NCBI GenBank assembly: GCA_000151295.1
Contig: GG745346.1
Coordinates: 384,601 to 448,600, forward strand
DNA: 64,000 nt
Direction of reading: 5' to 3'
Source of the DNA: Allomyces macrogynus ATCC 38327
Lineage: Eukaryota > Blastocladiomycota > Blastocladiomycetes > Blastocladiales > Blastocladiaceae
The notes below the pieces were generated by a model. It did no database searches and was not told where the DNA came from. It saw nothing but the letters and a program-made list of their open reading frames with translations. This document shows positions 47,411-59,030 of the stretch, one piece after another (position 1 is the first letter of the stretch; every line of letters starts with the position of its first letter). The translations under genes and the position numbers were made by a program.

Positions 47411-47639
47411 CAGAGCGCGTGTGAACATGGAAACTATGCATCATTCAGAGCCACCACAACCCAAATTCTGCACACATCACTGTAACAATTGTCTCAACGC
47501 GCGGTTGCACTCTTTGGCCATTTGCCCACCATGATGAGCTTGAGCACCGCCAGCGTGCAGGGCAAGTTGCGGTAGAGTGATGGCAGGCACTCTGCACGAA
47601 CAAACGTCATTCACGACAAACGTCAACAAACAAAGATGC

Positions 47640-48258
47640 AGCGGGAGGTATTGAACATTCTCCCTGACGTCAACCTGAGGAACTTAAGGGTGGGCGGGTA
47701 CGTTGGCCATGAACTTATAAGGGTGGAAAATGGGTGCTGGTCATATTCAAGCCAAAGATCATGGCACAGTGGTGGAACTGGAGGCCACGCCATCGCATCC
47801 AAGACTTCGAAGTGCCATAATTGTGCACAGGGAATCGGTAAATGCGATCAATAGTTCGAGTACTGTGACTGGACATCAACGTGGTCCACCTGGTGTGGTG
47901 GACGAGCGATATGAACACGATTGTGATCCCGAGCAGGCAAAATGAGATCCACCATGGATTTGCCGTCTTTTTCCTTGATCAGCACGTAATAGTCGCCAAC
48001 GTCATTGAACCTGATATACACCCAGCGATCATGGACTCGTGGCCAGGCAGAATGGCTGTACCCGCTCGGGTTGAAGTGCATGTGAGCATGCACCGTTGGA
48101 GCGAATCTGTAAGGTGAGGCCAGCGCAACTTCAAACAGGCTCCCGATATAACCGATATGCCAGTAATGATCCACAGCGTGGGCATAGTTGCTTCGGATCC
48201 GCTCACAAATCAGCTCAAGAACATCATGAGGAAGCCACTCAAACGCTGCACGGGACAT
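47640..48258 (-). pseudogene. F-box-like N-terminal copy, truncated (M)
   Basis: From ATG 48258 a 136-codon frame encodes a clear F-box-like start (MSRAAFEWLPHDVLELICERIR), then LFEVALASPYRFAPTVHAHMHF, a Trp-rich stretch, and VDLILPARDHNRVHIARP, matching the family block RLALPARDDNRARMVLP. It then stops. A following block in another frame (MRWRGLQFHHCAMIFG) fits the next family segment. The C-terminal LRR half is absent. Confidence 0.7.
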
Positions 48259-49195
48259 TTCCGGGAGCCGGGTTCACTAAGGAAGAGGGTCAATGACATG
48301 GGCTGGCTTGTTGGACTGCAGGACGCGCTGCCGATGCTCGCGCACAAGATCAAGAACTTGTGGTCGATGTTAATGCGGCAGATTGTTGGCCTGTGGACCA
48401 GAAGGATGATTGGTTTCTCGTCACTGCGGGTGTCGAGGAACTGGGCGGTGGATGTGATGCAAAATCAATGTGTGGTTTGTGACGTCACCACGCTTTGGGC
48501 TTTGGCGCAAACCATTTCGCCAAATGAACAAGAAAGAACACCCCGTAACGTTGACATTAATCTGCGACATGACGGCGCGGTTGCATTGTCTGGTGCGTAT
48601 AACAGTATGCACTCACAGATGTGACGTGTGGTGTGTTGTCTCGCTTCTTTTTTGGTTGGACCCCTCCCTCCCTCAGCTCAGCCTCCACCGCTTGGTTACA
48701 TGGTGGCAGCGCAGATGCGAGAGCCGCGTCCTTGTCTTCATGAAATTTGGATTGCCATCATGCGTGCATTTTGGGAATCATTGCCGCAGACCCTGAGACG
48801 GAGCAGCTTGAGAGCATCATACATTGGAAACCGCTCGATGGGCGAGCGGATCATGACTGTTCATCATTAGTGCAGTCTGGGTAGATGTGATTGTCGGGTT
48901 GCTCATGACTTCTGCGGCGCCATAATCTGTTGCAAGTTGCCGCTCTGACCAGCCCAAAGGCACAGGTTTTCAGAAGCGAAGCTGCCAGCAGTGCAGGGAC
49001 GTGGGGTCCAGCGCGTAATCATCCCGAACAAACAAGACGGTAGGGCACATGTTGCATGCTTCGGATAACTCAACATCACAACATCATCCCTAAGCCGACG
49101 AAACACAGGTTCCATGGTTCCTCGGTTGATGGACAAGCCTCTCCACTGCGAAAAGCACCCTTCAGTCCTTCCCACCCACGACGACCAGTTTTGGC
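48259..49195. other. Unassigned stretch among family fragments
   Basis: About 940 bases with no recognisable coding block. Given the flanking fragments it is probably decayed family sequence or insertions. Confidence 0.4.
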
Positions 49196-49420
49196 GAGCC
49201 TGTCCGTGTCTTTCCAAAGCGCAGCACGACCTGTGACAACAAGTCGACGGCATGCTCCGGCAACTTGCACCCCATCAAGCTGAGCACGCGCAGTGAACGT
49301 GGGAGAGCATTGATCCAGGCTGCGGGGTTCGGATCCGACCCGAGCGGGTTGTGGGCAAGATTGAGCGTATGCAGCCGTGGTGGAAAGCGCGGCAGAGCGA
49401 TCTTCTTGCGCCGGTTGCAT
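49196..49420 (-). pseudogene. C-terminal LRR fragment of the family (N)
   Basis: The minus strand reads FPPRLHTLNLAHNPLGS, AAWINALPRSLRVLSLMGC and KLPEHAVDLLSQVVLRFGK. This matches the end of the intact gene L (LRSLNLAENPL, WIEALPPSLRKLNVVDCGLPEHALELI). Only the last two repeats survive. Confidence 0.75.
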
Positions 49421-50439
49421 GCAGATCAGAAAAACTGGCGTTGAAGGTGCCTGCCAGCTGCTCCTGCAGTGGTGCCGCTGATGCTCGCGCACAAGATCAA
49501 GACCTTGCGGTCGTCACGATTGCAGCAGGTTGTTGGATTGTTGGAACAGAAATATCGCGCCGTGGCCGTGGCGGGTGGTTCGTTCCTGTTGAGGGACCAG
49601 CGTCAGACTCATTGCAAGGTGCAGGTGAGCTGCGAAGGGTGAACTGTGTGAACAGCTGTGGTTGTGGAAGCTTGAGCATCGTCGCAGTGACGTTTCCTCT
49701 TGCTTTGGCGCGAGCTAGTTCGCAGATGTGACGCTCGCATTGTTCTCGCGACCAGTTGAGACGCAGTTGCATGCAGACGTGGTGCTGGACTCTCGAACGG
49801 ATGTGATTTGTGTTTGGATTGCTTCCCGTTTCCCTCCCTGTTGCTCCGAGGTTGCGGCATGGCAGCGCTGATGGGTGAAGTGTGATGGTCTCCAAACAGT
49901 ATGAATGGTCATGCACAAGCGTTGTCGCTCGAACGCTGACTCGGCCTATCACTTCATGGTGTGCCCCGACTCAACTTCACCTGACACACAGAGCGTGAGG
50001 AGGGAATCGAAAGACGGTTAAGTTAGTCCACCGGCCGGCAACGTTCTCGCAAGACCAGACCACCCGCATGTGTGTTTCGTTTTGTTGAGTGCAGAACGCA
50101 TTCGATTGACAACAAATCAACGCAGGCTGTCCACGCACAAGACCGAAATTTGCGAAAGCAACTGTCGATCGCCATCGACACGGCGCGCGCAGACTTCGTG
50201 CTGAAGGCTTGAGTGACAGATATCGTCAACGTGCAGAGCGGCAGCGTTCCTGACTTGTCCACCCAATTTCGGGAAGGGAGAGCGGGTTGACAGTGTAGTC
50301 TGACCTGATCGTCGACCCTGGCACGCCAACACGCCGTGTGCATCCGTGCGCGACGTTACTTTCCGACACGCTGACGGTCCGTATACCAATCCAAGTCGCG
50401 CCATTTGGATCTATCAGCCCACAAACCCATCCGCCCTCC
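49421..50439. other. Intergenic region upstream of housekeeping block
   Basis: About 1 kb with no supported gene. It marks the right border of the family cluster. Confidence 0.5.
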
Positions 50440-51278
50440 TCACGACCCGCGCGCCGACCTCTCCCCACCGCGCAAGTGCGACGCGAGCGACCGGCGTCCC
50501 CTCGTCTGCTGCGTCTCTGCACCCGCACCCGCTGACGCGGACGCTGGCGCCGCGGCCGAAATGGGCGCAAGCAATCCACGGAACAATCCACCGAGCCACT
50601 CGAGCGTGGACGCTGGCGGCTCCGCGTCCCCCGGGTGCGCGTGCGCGAGGTACGTGCGGTAGTACGATTCCGGGTTGGGCGGCGGCGACGGCGGCGGCGC
50701 AAAGGTTTCCGGGAGCATGCCTAACCGCTCTTCACCATCAGACTTCGTCACAAAGTGGATGAAGCGATGCATCGCGATAACGTACCCTCCTGCTTCCACC
50801 CCTCCACAATCAACTCGAGCAGCTGCTGCAGTGGCAATCCGCGCCCGGCCGCGAGCGGTTTCCGCTCCTTGACGAGTTTCGTATACACATCGAGGTAAGC
50901 GTCGCGCCGCAGTGTCACAGGCGCGCGCGGTGCCGCACCCGATGCGGGCGCCTGCAGCCACTCGCGCCGCCGCGCGTGCCAGTGTGCGACGCCCACGAGA
51001 TGCGTTGGAATGCGCGAATCGGTCAAAATGGCGGCTGAGTCCATGGTCGTCGCTGCAGGCGGGATGGTCGTGCGTGGGCGCCGCGATGAGCGACGATGGG
51101 AGTGGTGGTCGCCCTCGGCTGCGACAGCGACGGCGTGCAGCGCGGCAACGTCGTCGGAGTGCGCGCTGTGCTTGTCGGTGCGACGGGAAGCGCTGGCGGG
51201 TGAGGACATGGTCGGCGACGAGGTTGCAGAGCGGGGGTGGCGGTCAGCCCGTGCGGCGCGGGCCGGGGTCGTGGACAT
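50440..51278 (-). CDS. Gag1-like clamp domain (DUF4050) protein
   Basis: Exons on the minus strand are 50786-51278 and 50440-50720 (donor GTACGT, acceptor TTAG), giving 257 residues. After a Ser/Arg-rich N-terminus comes the domain signature: HLVGVAHWHARRREWLQ, VTLRRDAYLDVYTKLVKERKPL, LPLQQLLELIVEGWKQEG, and after the intron GMLPETFAPPPSPPPNPESYY. This fits the fungal/plant Gag1-like clamp (DUF4050) family, where R-R-x-W, a small helix and a final W-x-x-E-G are conserved. Fission yeast Gag1 is linked to amino-acid transporter endocytosis. The exact role here is unknown. The start is divergent from the eIF4E gene. Confidence 0.7.
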
Positions 51279-51600
51279 GCCGCGCGCAAGGACAGGTTGG
51301 GCTCGCAGAATTCGGAGCGAGCGGGGGCGGCTGGTTGCTGTGGACGTCGTTGCGGTGGCCGCGATGGTCGCGATGGTCGCGGTGGCCGGTGGGTGTCCGT
51401 GTCGCGCAAGGAAGAGGCGGTTCCCGTCTTTTTTTGGTTCTCCTATTTCGTTGCGCGACCCAGCATGTGAGCGCGCCTGACGGCGTCGCCTTGTTCGCCA
51501 GTGTCCTCACCTTCAACGACCTGATCGCGGCCAAGTTATACGTGCACCACCACCTTCACGCTCGCCCCAACCGCGCCGTTTTGTGACTAGGCGCACCGCC
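51279..51600. promoter_or_regulatory. Divergent promoter region between Gag1-like gene and eIF4E gene
   Basis: A 322-base gap between two divergent start codons must hold both promoters. No TATA box is evident. Confidence 0.45.
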
Positions 51601-52240
51601 ATGAGCAGCGACTCATCTGCAAGTTTGCCGCACGCGCTGGCGCGCGCGTGGACCGTCTACTACTCGCATCGGTCGCCGGCGCAGCGCGTCGCCAACTACG
51701 AGGAGGCCATCAAGAAACTGGCCACCTTCTCGACGGTCGAAGAGTTTTGGAGCGTCTATTCGCGGCTCAAGCGGCCAAACGACCTCGAGCCCGTCTCCGA
51801 CTACCACCTGTTCCGCGCAGGAGTGCGGCCCGTTTGGGAGGACCCGGCCAACATCACGGGCGGCAAGTGGATGATTCGGTTCAAAAAGGGGATCTCGGGC
51901 CGGTTCTGGGAGGACATGGTATTGACGAGCATGTACTGAGGCTCTTGTTTTGCGTCGTCAAGGATCTGACCGGTTTGGATCTTGCGTCTAGATTCTCGGC
52001 CTGATCGGCGAGCAGTTTGCTGACCCGATCAACGGCCTGGTCCTGTCGATTCGCGCCAACGAGGACATCTTGTCGGTCTGGCACCCGGCATCGGCGGCTG
52101 ACGGTGCCGCCAACCTGCGGATTTACGACACGATCAAGCGCGTGCTCAACTTGCCCGACGGCGCGCTGCTCGAATATAAAGAGCACAACGAGTCGCTGCG
52201 CATGGCGTCGTCGTTCCGCAACACCGACGTGTTCCGGTAA
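51601..52240 (+). CDS. Class II eIF4E (4EHP/nCBP type) cap-binding protein
   Basis: Exons are 51601-51918 and 51992-52240 (donor GTATTG, acceptor TCTAG), giving 188 residues. Family features in order are WTVYYSHRSP (Tyr at the first cap-stacking Trp position region), NYEEAIKKLATFSTVEEFWSVYSRLKRP, DYHLFRAGVRPVWEDPANITGGKWMIRFKKG, FWEDM, LGLIGEQF, VLSIRANEDILSVW and YDTIKRVLNLP. The SHRSPAQRVANYEEAI segment, where class I eIF4E has a Trp, and the overall wording place it with 4EHP. Class II proteins bind the m7G cap, usually more weakly, and often repress translation. It converges on LSM2 with a 115-nt gap. Confidence 0.92.
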
Positions 52241-52355
52241 ACCATGAATCAATACAGATACACGGTGTGTGGGTGATTTTTGATCGTGGGGAGGACGCGG
52301 CAAATTTGTTATGTACACAAAAAAGAGGTGGAGAGCGACGACGACGCAGCGCGCG

Positions 52356-52841
52356 TTACCGGTTGCCCGGCTCGTTGCGCGTCGCGTCTTGTAGCAGCGC
52401 CGTGTCGATGGCCGACGCAGGCAGGTGCACGTACCGCACCACGGACCCGCGAATGAAGCTGTTCTTTAGCGTCGCCTACGAAGCAAAAGACGCGTCAGGG
52501 TCGTATGGCGCGCGAGCACGGCCTGCGGGTGGATCAAACGTACGACGTGCGGGTACCGCGCCGGATCCACGGCCGAGACGTGGTCGAGTTTGATGTTGAG
52601 GTACTGGTCGACCGAGACGAGCGTGCCCTGGATCGCCAGGTCGTTCTTGAGCTCCACGACGACCGTCTTCCCGACTAGCGTCTTGAAAACCGAGTAGAAA
52701 AACTAGATGACGCGGGCCAGGTCAGGCCCATTGTTGGGTGGAGAGCACGCGCCGCCCGTCGACGGATGCGCGTGCAGTGTTTCGCTGATGCGCAGTCGGC
52801 TCATGAACTTGGGTCGATCGGTCGGTCTCGATGCACACCAT
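52356..52841 (-). CDS. LSM2: U6 snRNA-associated Sm-like protein Lsm2
   Basis: Exons on the minus strand are 52839-52841 (start codon only), 52544-52702 and 52356-52475, giving 93 residues. The first intron (136 nt, GTGTGC...CTAG) directly follows the ATG. Without it the reading frame upstream of FFYSVFKTLVGK has no start codon. Exon 2 encodes FFYSVFKTLVGKTVVVELKN, then DLAIQGTLVSVDQYLNIKL (Sm1) and the linker to PHV. Exon 3 has ATLKNSFIRGSVVRYVHLP (Sm2) and the LLQDATRNE tail, matching Lsm2 of other eukaryotes closely in sequence and length. Lsm2 is a ring subunit of Lsm1-7 (mRNA decay) and Lsm2-8 (U6 snRNP). Confidence 0.92.
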
Positions 52842-53326
52842 GATAGATTGGGCTTGGTTCGACGGGATCCGCAAGAGCTGGCGGGTGCTGACGACGCGGA
52901 AATCAAGGCGATGGGTCGCGGGTACGGCGGCAAGTTGCTGGTCCACTCGAGCGTCGAGAAATGAATTGCAGCTGTTGCAGATGGCGGCCGAAGACGTTCT
53001 GTGATCAGAACCGCCTTGAGCAAGGACCGCCAATCTTCGACACGCAAAAAGATGAGAAGGCCGCGGTGGAGAAGTACCACGTGAGAAGACGTGACCGAGT
53101 CAACGAACCCGCCCGCCTTACCGCTTGCCCCGCTTGCCGAAACCGAACCGGAACCACGTCGTCCAGCAACACCAACCCCGCTCCGACACGGCTGCAAGGA
53201 TCGCCAGCACCTGCAAGCGCCCGCACGACCCGCTGAAAGTGCTCTGGAATCCATTTCCGACTTGGACGCGGCCCCTGTCACGCTCCAGCAACTCGAACCG
53301 GCATCCATCCATCGGCAACCACCACC
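52842..53326. promoter_or_regulatory. Divergent promoter region between LSM2 and the DnaJ gene
   Basis: A 485-base gap between divergent starts. No coding exon is supported; frames here overlap on both strands. Confidence 0.45.
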
Positions 53327-54990
53327 ATGTCGAACACGCGCCTCTACGATATTCTCGGCGTGAGCCCCGGCGCGTCCGACGACGAGCTCCGCAGGGTATA
53401 CCCATCCACGCCACACTGCGATGCCGCGGACGCCGGTTCACGAGGCTAACGCCCCCCTGCGCGTCATACTATGCTGCTCCGACTCGATTGTTCGCTGTGA
53501 CGACAGGCATATCGGTACGCATAATTCTGCGAAACAACGAGAGAATGCCACTGTTGGCGGGACCTAACCGCGTCCCGTCAACTGAACACAGCAAGCTCGC
53601 GCTCAAGTACCACCCGGACAAGAACCAGGGCGATGTGGAGATGGAGGAGAAGTTCAAGGAAGTGAGGTACGCGGCGCGCGCCTCCCCGTTGCGGCGCCAT
53701 CGCTCAGGCGCTCTGACTCAAACCATTCCGAACCCCACGTAGTATGGCCTACGAGGTGCTCTCCGACGGCGACAAGCGGCAAATCTACGACCAGTACGGC
53801 GAGGACGGCCTCAATGGCGGTCCCGGTGGGCCGAATCCGTTTGGCGACGCGGTACGTTTTCGCGCACACGCCATCGCCCTCGCTCGCTCGACGTGGATAC
53901 TGACGCGCCAGCTTGCATAGTTTGATATGGACGACATTCTCGGGCACATGTTCGGCTTTGACTTTGAGGGTCCGCGGCGCGGGTCCGGTGGCCCACCACG
54001 CAAGCCGCGGCGCGGCGCCGACGAGCACATCAAGCTCGAAGTCACGCTCGAGGACTTGTATAACGGCAAGACGATCAAGCAGACGCTCGAGAAGCAGATT
54101 GTGTGCACGGCGTGCAAGGGGTACATGGTCATCTCTCTCTGCGTCACTCGAATGTCTTGAAAATTGACGCACTGCGCCTTCCTAGCAAGGGCGGCAAGAA
54201 CCCGAAACCGTGCCAGGCATGCGACGCAACCGGGTTCAAGAACGTAGTCCGTCAAGTCGGTCCGGGCATGTACACGCAGGCGCGCGCGCCGTGCGGTGCC
54301 TGTTCTGGCCGCGGCGAGTCTGTCGCCAAGAAGGACAAGTGCAAGAAGTGCAAGGGCGCGCAGACGATTTCCGAGTCCAAAACGATCGAACTCGTGATTG
54401 AGCGCGGGATGCGCGACGGCACGCGCATGACGCTCCGCGGCGAGGCCGACCAGCAACCCGGCGTCCCGCCGGGCGACGTGATCGTGGAACTCGACTTGGT
54501 CGAGCACGAAGTGTTCACGGTTGTCGGTGACGACTTGGAAATGGACATGGAGATCACGCTGGTCGAGGCGCTCACGGGGTTTACGCGGTACGTCAAGCAC
54601 CTTGATGGCCGGTACGTCGAGATCGTGCAGCCGGCCGGCCGCGTCATCAAGCCGCGCGACGTCAAGTGCGTGCACGGCGAGGGGATGCCGCGCGTCAAGC
54701 GGCCGGGCGAGAAGGGGCACCTGTTCATTCGGTTTGCGGTGGAGTTCCCGCGTGACCAATGGGCCGACGCTGACGTGCTCGCGGCGCTGCGCGCGGTCTT
54801 GCCGACGCCGCGCGTGGTCGGTGTGCCGTCGGCCGACGCGATCGTGGACCATGCGGTGCTGGAGGAGGATACGGCGCGGCGGTCGGGCGGGCACCATGAT
54901 GGCGCGATGCATGATGATGATGAGTGGGAGGACGATGACGATGACGAGCACGGGTACGCGCAGGCTGGGCCCGGGTGCGCGCCGCAATAG
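53327..54990 (+). CDS. YDJ1: Type I DnaJ/Hsp40 (Ydj1-like), farnesylation motif
   Basis: Exons are 53327-53395, 53507-53514 (8 nt), 53592-53666, 53743-53851, 53921-54120 and 54186-54990 (donors GTATAC, GTACGC, GTACGC, GTACGT, GTACAT), giving 421 residues. The J domain is [21 protein letters not shown], with AYR from the microexon, then [11 protein letters not shown] (HPD) and [11 protein letters not shown] Gly/Phe linker ([25 protein letters not shown]) precedes four zinc-binding CxxC repeats ([35 protein letters not shown]). The C-terminal substrate domain includes [10 protein letters not shown] and [12 protein letters not shown]. It ends GPGCAPQ, a CaaX box expected to be farnesylated. It stimulates cytosolic Hsp70. 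Confidence 0.95.
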
Positions 54991-55881
54991 AGGCCGACGA
55001 GGAGGACGCGTGGCGCGAGGGCGTAGACGAGGAGTTTGGCCATGGTGCGGTGGTTCTTGTGTGATTTTGTCGGGGGGTGCCAGGGGCGTGGCGCAATACG
55101 ATTCGAAAGAAGGCGTGATTTGTATAGGTTGGGGGGCTGCTGGTGTCTCGACTTGGTGTCGGTGTCGGTGTCGGTGTCGGCAAGCGTCTTCCTCTGTCAT
55201 GGTTTCGGTCTGGTGTCGGCGAGGTTTGATCCTGCGACTGCGGTGGATCGCCGCCCTGTCTCGCACACCGACTGTTGTGTCTCGCGGCGGTTCACCACCT
55301 TTTCCGCCAGGCCGTCGCACGAGTTATCAATGCGCTTCCTCGATACGCCCAACGTCAGCGATTGGCGCCCTCTATCTCAGCTATCACGATGGCCACACTT
55401 CACACGACCCGCCACGACTGGGGCCGTCCGTGCGCACGTTTCCTCTTGGGCCATGGCCGACGACGTTCGCCCACTCGGCTTCTCCTCCCCCGCACTCTTC
55501 CTGCCTCCCGCGCGCCTCAACGACTGCCGAGGACCCAGACGCGCACGCACTGGCTGCACACCAACATAAATACGGCCCACGACCCGTTCCAGCTGTCGAG
55601 CTCGCTGCAACGCAACGCAAGGCAACGCAACGCACCGCGCCGTCTACGCCTGCTGCATCCCGCTTGGACCGACCCAACTTCAGTTCATCCGAGGACCCCT
55701 GGCTCGGACCGACCAGCCCGGCGACGTTTGCAGCATCCCGGCTCTGCCCGCACACAATCGCTGCACGCGTGCGCGCTCACGTTGCATGACTGTGCGCCGA
55801 GTCGGCTCTCGTCAAGCTTGATTCCCAAGGCGCACGCGCAGTTCGCTCCCTTGCATCATCCTCCACCTCCACCACTCGCAA
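54991..55881. other. Intergenic region with GGTGTC hexamer repeats
   Basis: About 890 bases between the DnaJ gene and the TPS gene. Four or more GGTGTC units occur at about 55152-55180. Open frames here are by-products of high GC content; no motif supports a gene. The TPS promoter should lie at the right end. Confidence 0.5.
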
Positions 55882-58800
55882 ATGGGCATCATTACGGTCC
55901 TCCGCCGCTTGTCGCTGTCCTCGTCGGGACGGTCGAGCTCTGGCAACTCGCGCCGCCGCCGGTCGAGCAGCGGTGACCCGGCCTCGCGCGCACGCGCACG
56001 GTCGCCGCTCTCTGCTTCGAGCTCGTCGCCGGACGTGCTTGCCTCGACCGACGAAAATACCGGCAGCATTAGCCTGCGCACGCCGAGCAGCACCATGGCC
56101 ACGGTTCCTGAAGGTACGGCTCGCACGGACTGTTCGTTCCAGTAACCGGACAGACTTTGACGATATGCCGATTGGGCGTTATCTTGACAGTGGTCGCCAA
56201 CGATGGCAAGCACGCTCCTGCCGACGATTCATGCCCGCAACCCACGAACACGCCCGCGTCCCCCGCACCGACGCCAACGCCTCATGCCGCGCTGGATGCT
56301 ACGCCCGCCACGCCCGCATCCGCACCCGCGATCGAGACTGCCTCCCCCGCCGTGTCCGCACCAGCACCCACCGACGCGGAACCCGTGCCTGCTGTCGCAC
56401 CAACAAACGGCGTCGCGGCTTCCCCATCAGTAATTGCCAAGGACCTGCCAGCACCTCCCAAGGCCACCCTGCCGCCAGTGCCACCACCCGCGACGACCCC
56501 GGCCGCCGCAACGAGCGAGCTCGCCAATGGTGCGCGTCTTCTCGTCGTCTCGAACCGTCTCCCCGTGACGCTCGCGCAGGACGCGACGACCGGTTCCTGG
56601 ACGGCGCGCATGTCGTCGGGCGGCCTCGTCTCGGCACTCTCGGGTCTGAAAAAGGACATGGCTTTCACCTGGATTGGGTGGCCCGGCAAGGACTTCCCCG
56701 CCGACGACCAGGTGCGGATCGCCGACATGCTTGCGCGCGTGCACCGGTGCGTGCCCGTGTTCCTGCCCGACGACATTGCCGACGCGCACTACAACGGCTT
56801 CTCCAACTCGATCCTGTGGCCTTTGTTCCACTACCACCCGGGCGACATGGCCTTCAACGAGGCGCACTGGGCGGCCTACCACGCGGCCAACATGGCGTTT
56901 GCCGACGCGATCATGGCGACCTTGCAGGACGGCGATATCGTGTGGGTGCACGACTACCACCTGATGCTGCTGCCGCAAATGCTGCGGCTGCAGTGCGACG
57001 CCCGCGGGCTGCGCAACGTCAAGATTGGGTTTTTCTTGCACACGCCGTTCCCAACGTCCGAGGTCTATCGCATTCTGCCGGTGCGCCGCGAAATGCTCTT
57101 GGGTCTGCTGCAGTGCGACCTCGTTGGGTTCCACACATACGACTATGCGCGGCACTTCCTCTCGTCGTGCACGCAGATTCTCGGGCTCGCGACGATGCCG
57201 AACGGCGTCGACCACGAGGGCCGGTTCGTGCACGTCGGCGCGTTCCCGATCGGGATCGACCCGGACCAGTTTGTGGCCGCACTCGATACGGACGCGGTGC
57301 GCGAGCGCGTCGCGCACTTGCGCGACCGGTTTGCGGGCACGAAAGTGATTGTTGGCGTCGACCGGCTCGACTATATCAAGGGCGTACCGCACAAGCTGCA
57401 TGCGCTCAAGGTCTTCCTAGACGGTCACCCGGAATGGATCGGCAAGGTCGTGCTGATCCAGGTGGCCGTACCGTCGCGGTCGGACGTGGATGAGTACCAG
57501 CACCTGCGCGCGACCGTCAACGAGCTAGTCGGCCGGATCAACGGCGAGTACGGGACCGTCGAGGCGATGCCAATCCACTACCTGCACCAGTCGGTCTCGT
57601 TCACGGAACTCGTCGCGCTCTATGCGGTCGCCGACGTGTGCGTCGTCTCGTCAACGCGCGACGGGATGAACCTCGTCAGCTACGAGTACATTGCCGCGCA
57701 GCGCGACGCGCACGGCGTGCTCATCATGTCCGAGTTTGCGGGCGCCGCGCAGTCGCTGAACGGCGCATTGCTCGTGAACCCGTGGAACACCGAGGAACTC
57801 GCCGACGCGTACGCGGCGGCGCTCGCCATGCCCGCGGCGGAACGCGCGAATAACCACGCCAAGCTCTTCCGGTACGTGGCGAAACACACGGCCGCGTACT
57901 GGGGCCACACGTTCGTGCACGAACTGCTGCGTTTCACCGACGCCAACGGGCCGTCGGCCGCGCGGCACCCGGCGAAACTCGCACCGGCGCGGTTCCTGGC
58001 CAACGTCGCGCCCAGTGCGCCGCCGGCCAACGACCGCGCACCGTCCCCGACCGCATCTCATTTCTCCACGACGACGGCGACGAACGGCGGCACGGACCCC
58101 CTGCGTTCCTCGGTCCTGCGCGCGTTCGTGTCGGCGCCGCAGCGCGTCCTGTTCCTCGACCAGGGCGGCACGCTCGCGTCGGAGCATCTGCGCCCGGAAT
58201 TCTCGGCGCCGCCGCCGAACGTGATCGCGGCCTTGCGCGACCTCGCGGCCGTGCCCAACACGGCCATCTACATTGTCTCCGGCCGCGCGCGGCGGCACTT
58301 GGCCGCGTGGTACGCGGACGTGGCCGTGGGTCTCTCGGCCGAACACGGGTGCTTTTACCGGCACGCGCGTGACTCGCACATCGAGTCGAAGATGGCCGAG
58401 ACGGATGCGGACGGGTGGGTCGCGCTCGCACACCACGTCGATTTGGCGTGGCGCGACACGGTGCGCCCGCTGTTCGACCATTACACGGAACGCACACCGG
58501 GGTCTTACGTCGAGGACAAGGAGGTGGCGTTCACGTGGAACTACCGCGACACGGATGCCGAGTTTGGCGCGTGGCAGGCGAACGAGTTGCAGGTGAATGT
58601 CGAGAAGATGCTGTCGCACCTGCCGGTCTCGATTATTCCGGGCGGGAACAAGACGCTCGAGTTGCGGCCGTCGGCCATTGATAAGGCTTCGGCGGTGCGC
58701 GCCATCTTGGCGGACGTCGGCGCCAAGCCCGGTGCGTTTGTCATGTCGGTCGGGAACGGGATGTCAGACGAGGCCGTGTTTGCGTGTGTTGCGAATGCGG

Positions 58801-59030
58801 CCAAGGACGCGGTGACGGTCACGGTCGGGAAGAAGTCGAGCGCGGCAAAGTATTACGTGGATGGGATTAGCGACGTGCATGCGTTGCTCGACGCGTTGGT
58901 CGTGGCGGCCAAGGACCCGGCGCTCGTGGCCGATGACGAAGACGTGCCCGTGTGTGCCGCGGCGGCGGGTAAGGCCAGGCATGATGTACCGGCCGTGCCC
59001 GAGTTGCCAGCGCTGGCAATGGCCGAGTAG
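55882..59030 (+). CDS. Trehalose-6-phosphate synthase fused to a degenerate trehalose-phosphatase domain
   Basis: Exons are 55882-56113 and 56191-59030 (donor GTACGG, acceptor GACAG), giving 1023 residues. The first ~185 residues are Ser/Arg- then Pro/Ala-rich. The GT20 synthase domain spans ~190-675: LLVVSNRLPV, MSSGGLVSALSGL, FTWIGWPG, YNGFSNSILWPLFHYHPGD, WVHDYHLMLLP, FFLHTPFPTSEVYRILPVR, GVDRLDYIKGVPHKL and SSTRDGMNLVSYEYIA, with all catalytic blocks intact. The phosphatase-like domain follows (~725-990) but has altered HAD motifs. Motif I is LDQGGTL, so Asp734 is kept but the second Asp is Gly736. Motif IV is GNGMSDE in place of GDD..DE. The Ser (VSGR) and Lys (IDKASAV) motifs persist. 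Trehalose-6-phosphate synthesis is expected. Phosphatase activity is doubtful, so the domain may be regulatory as in some yeast and plant TPS proteins. A shorter start at 56092 is possible. Confidence 0.9.

Noticed and set aside
53785..55320. Minus-strand frame of 511 codons over the DnaJ gene
   Set aside because: It is a shadow of the conserved plus-strand DnaJ exons, with His/Arg-rich composition and no family similarity.
55973..57493. Plus-strand frame of 506 codons overlapping the TPS gene
   Set aside because: It is the +1 shadow of the conserved synthase domain and is Arg-rich throughout.
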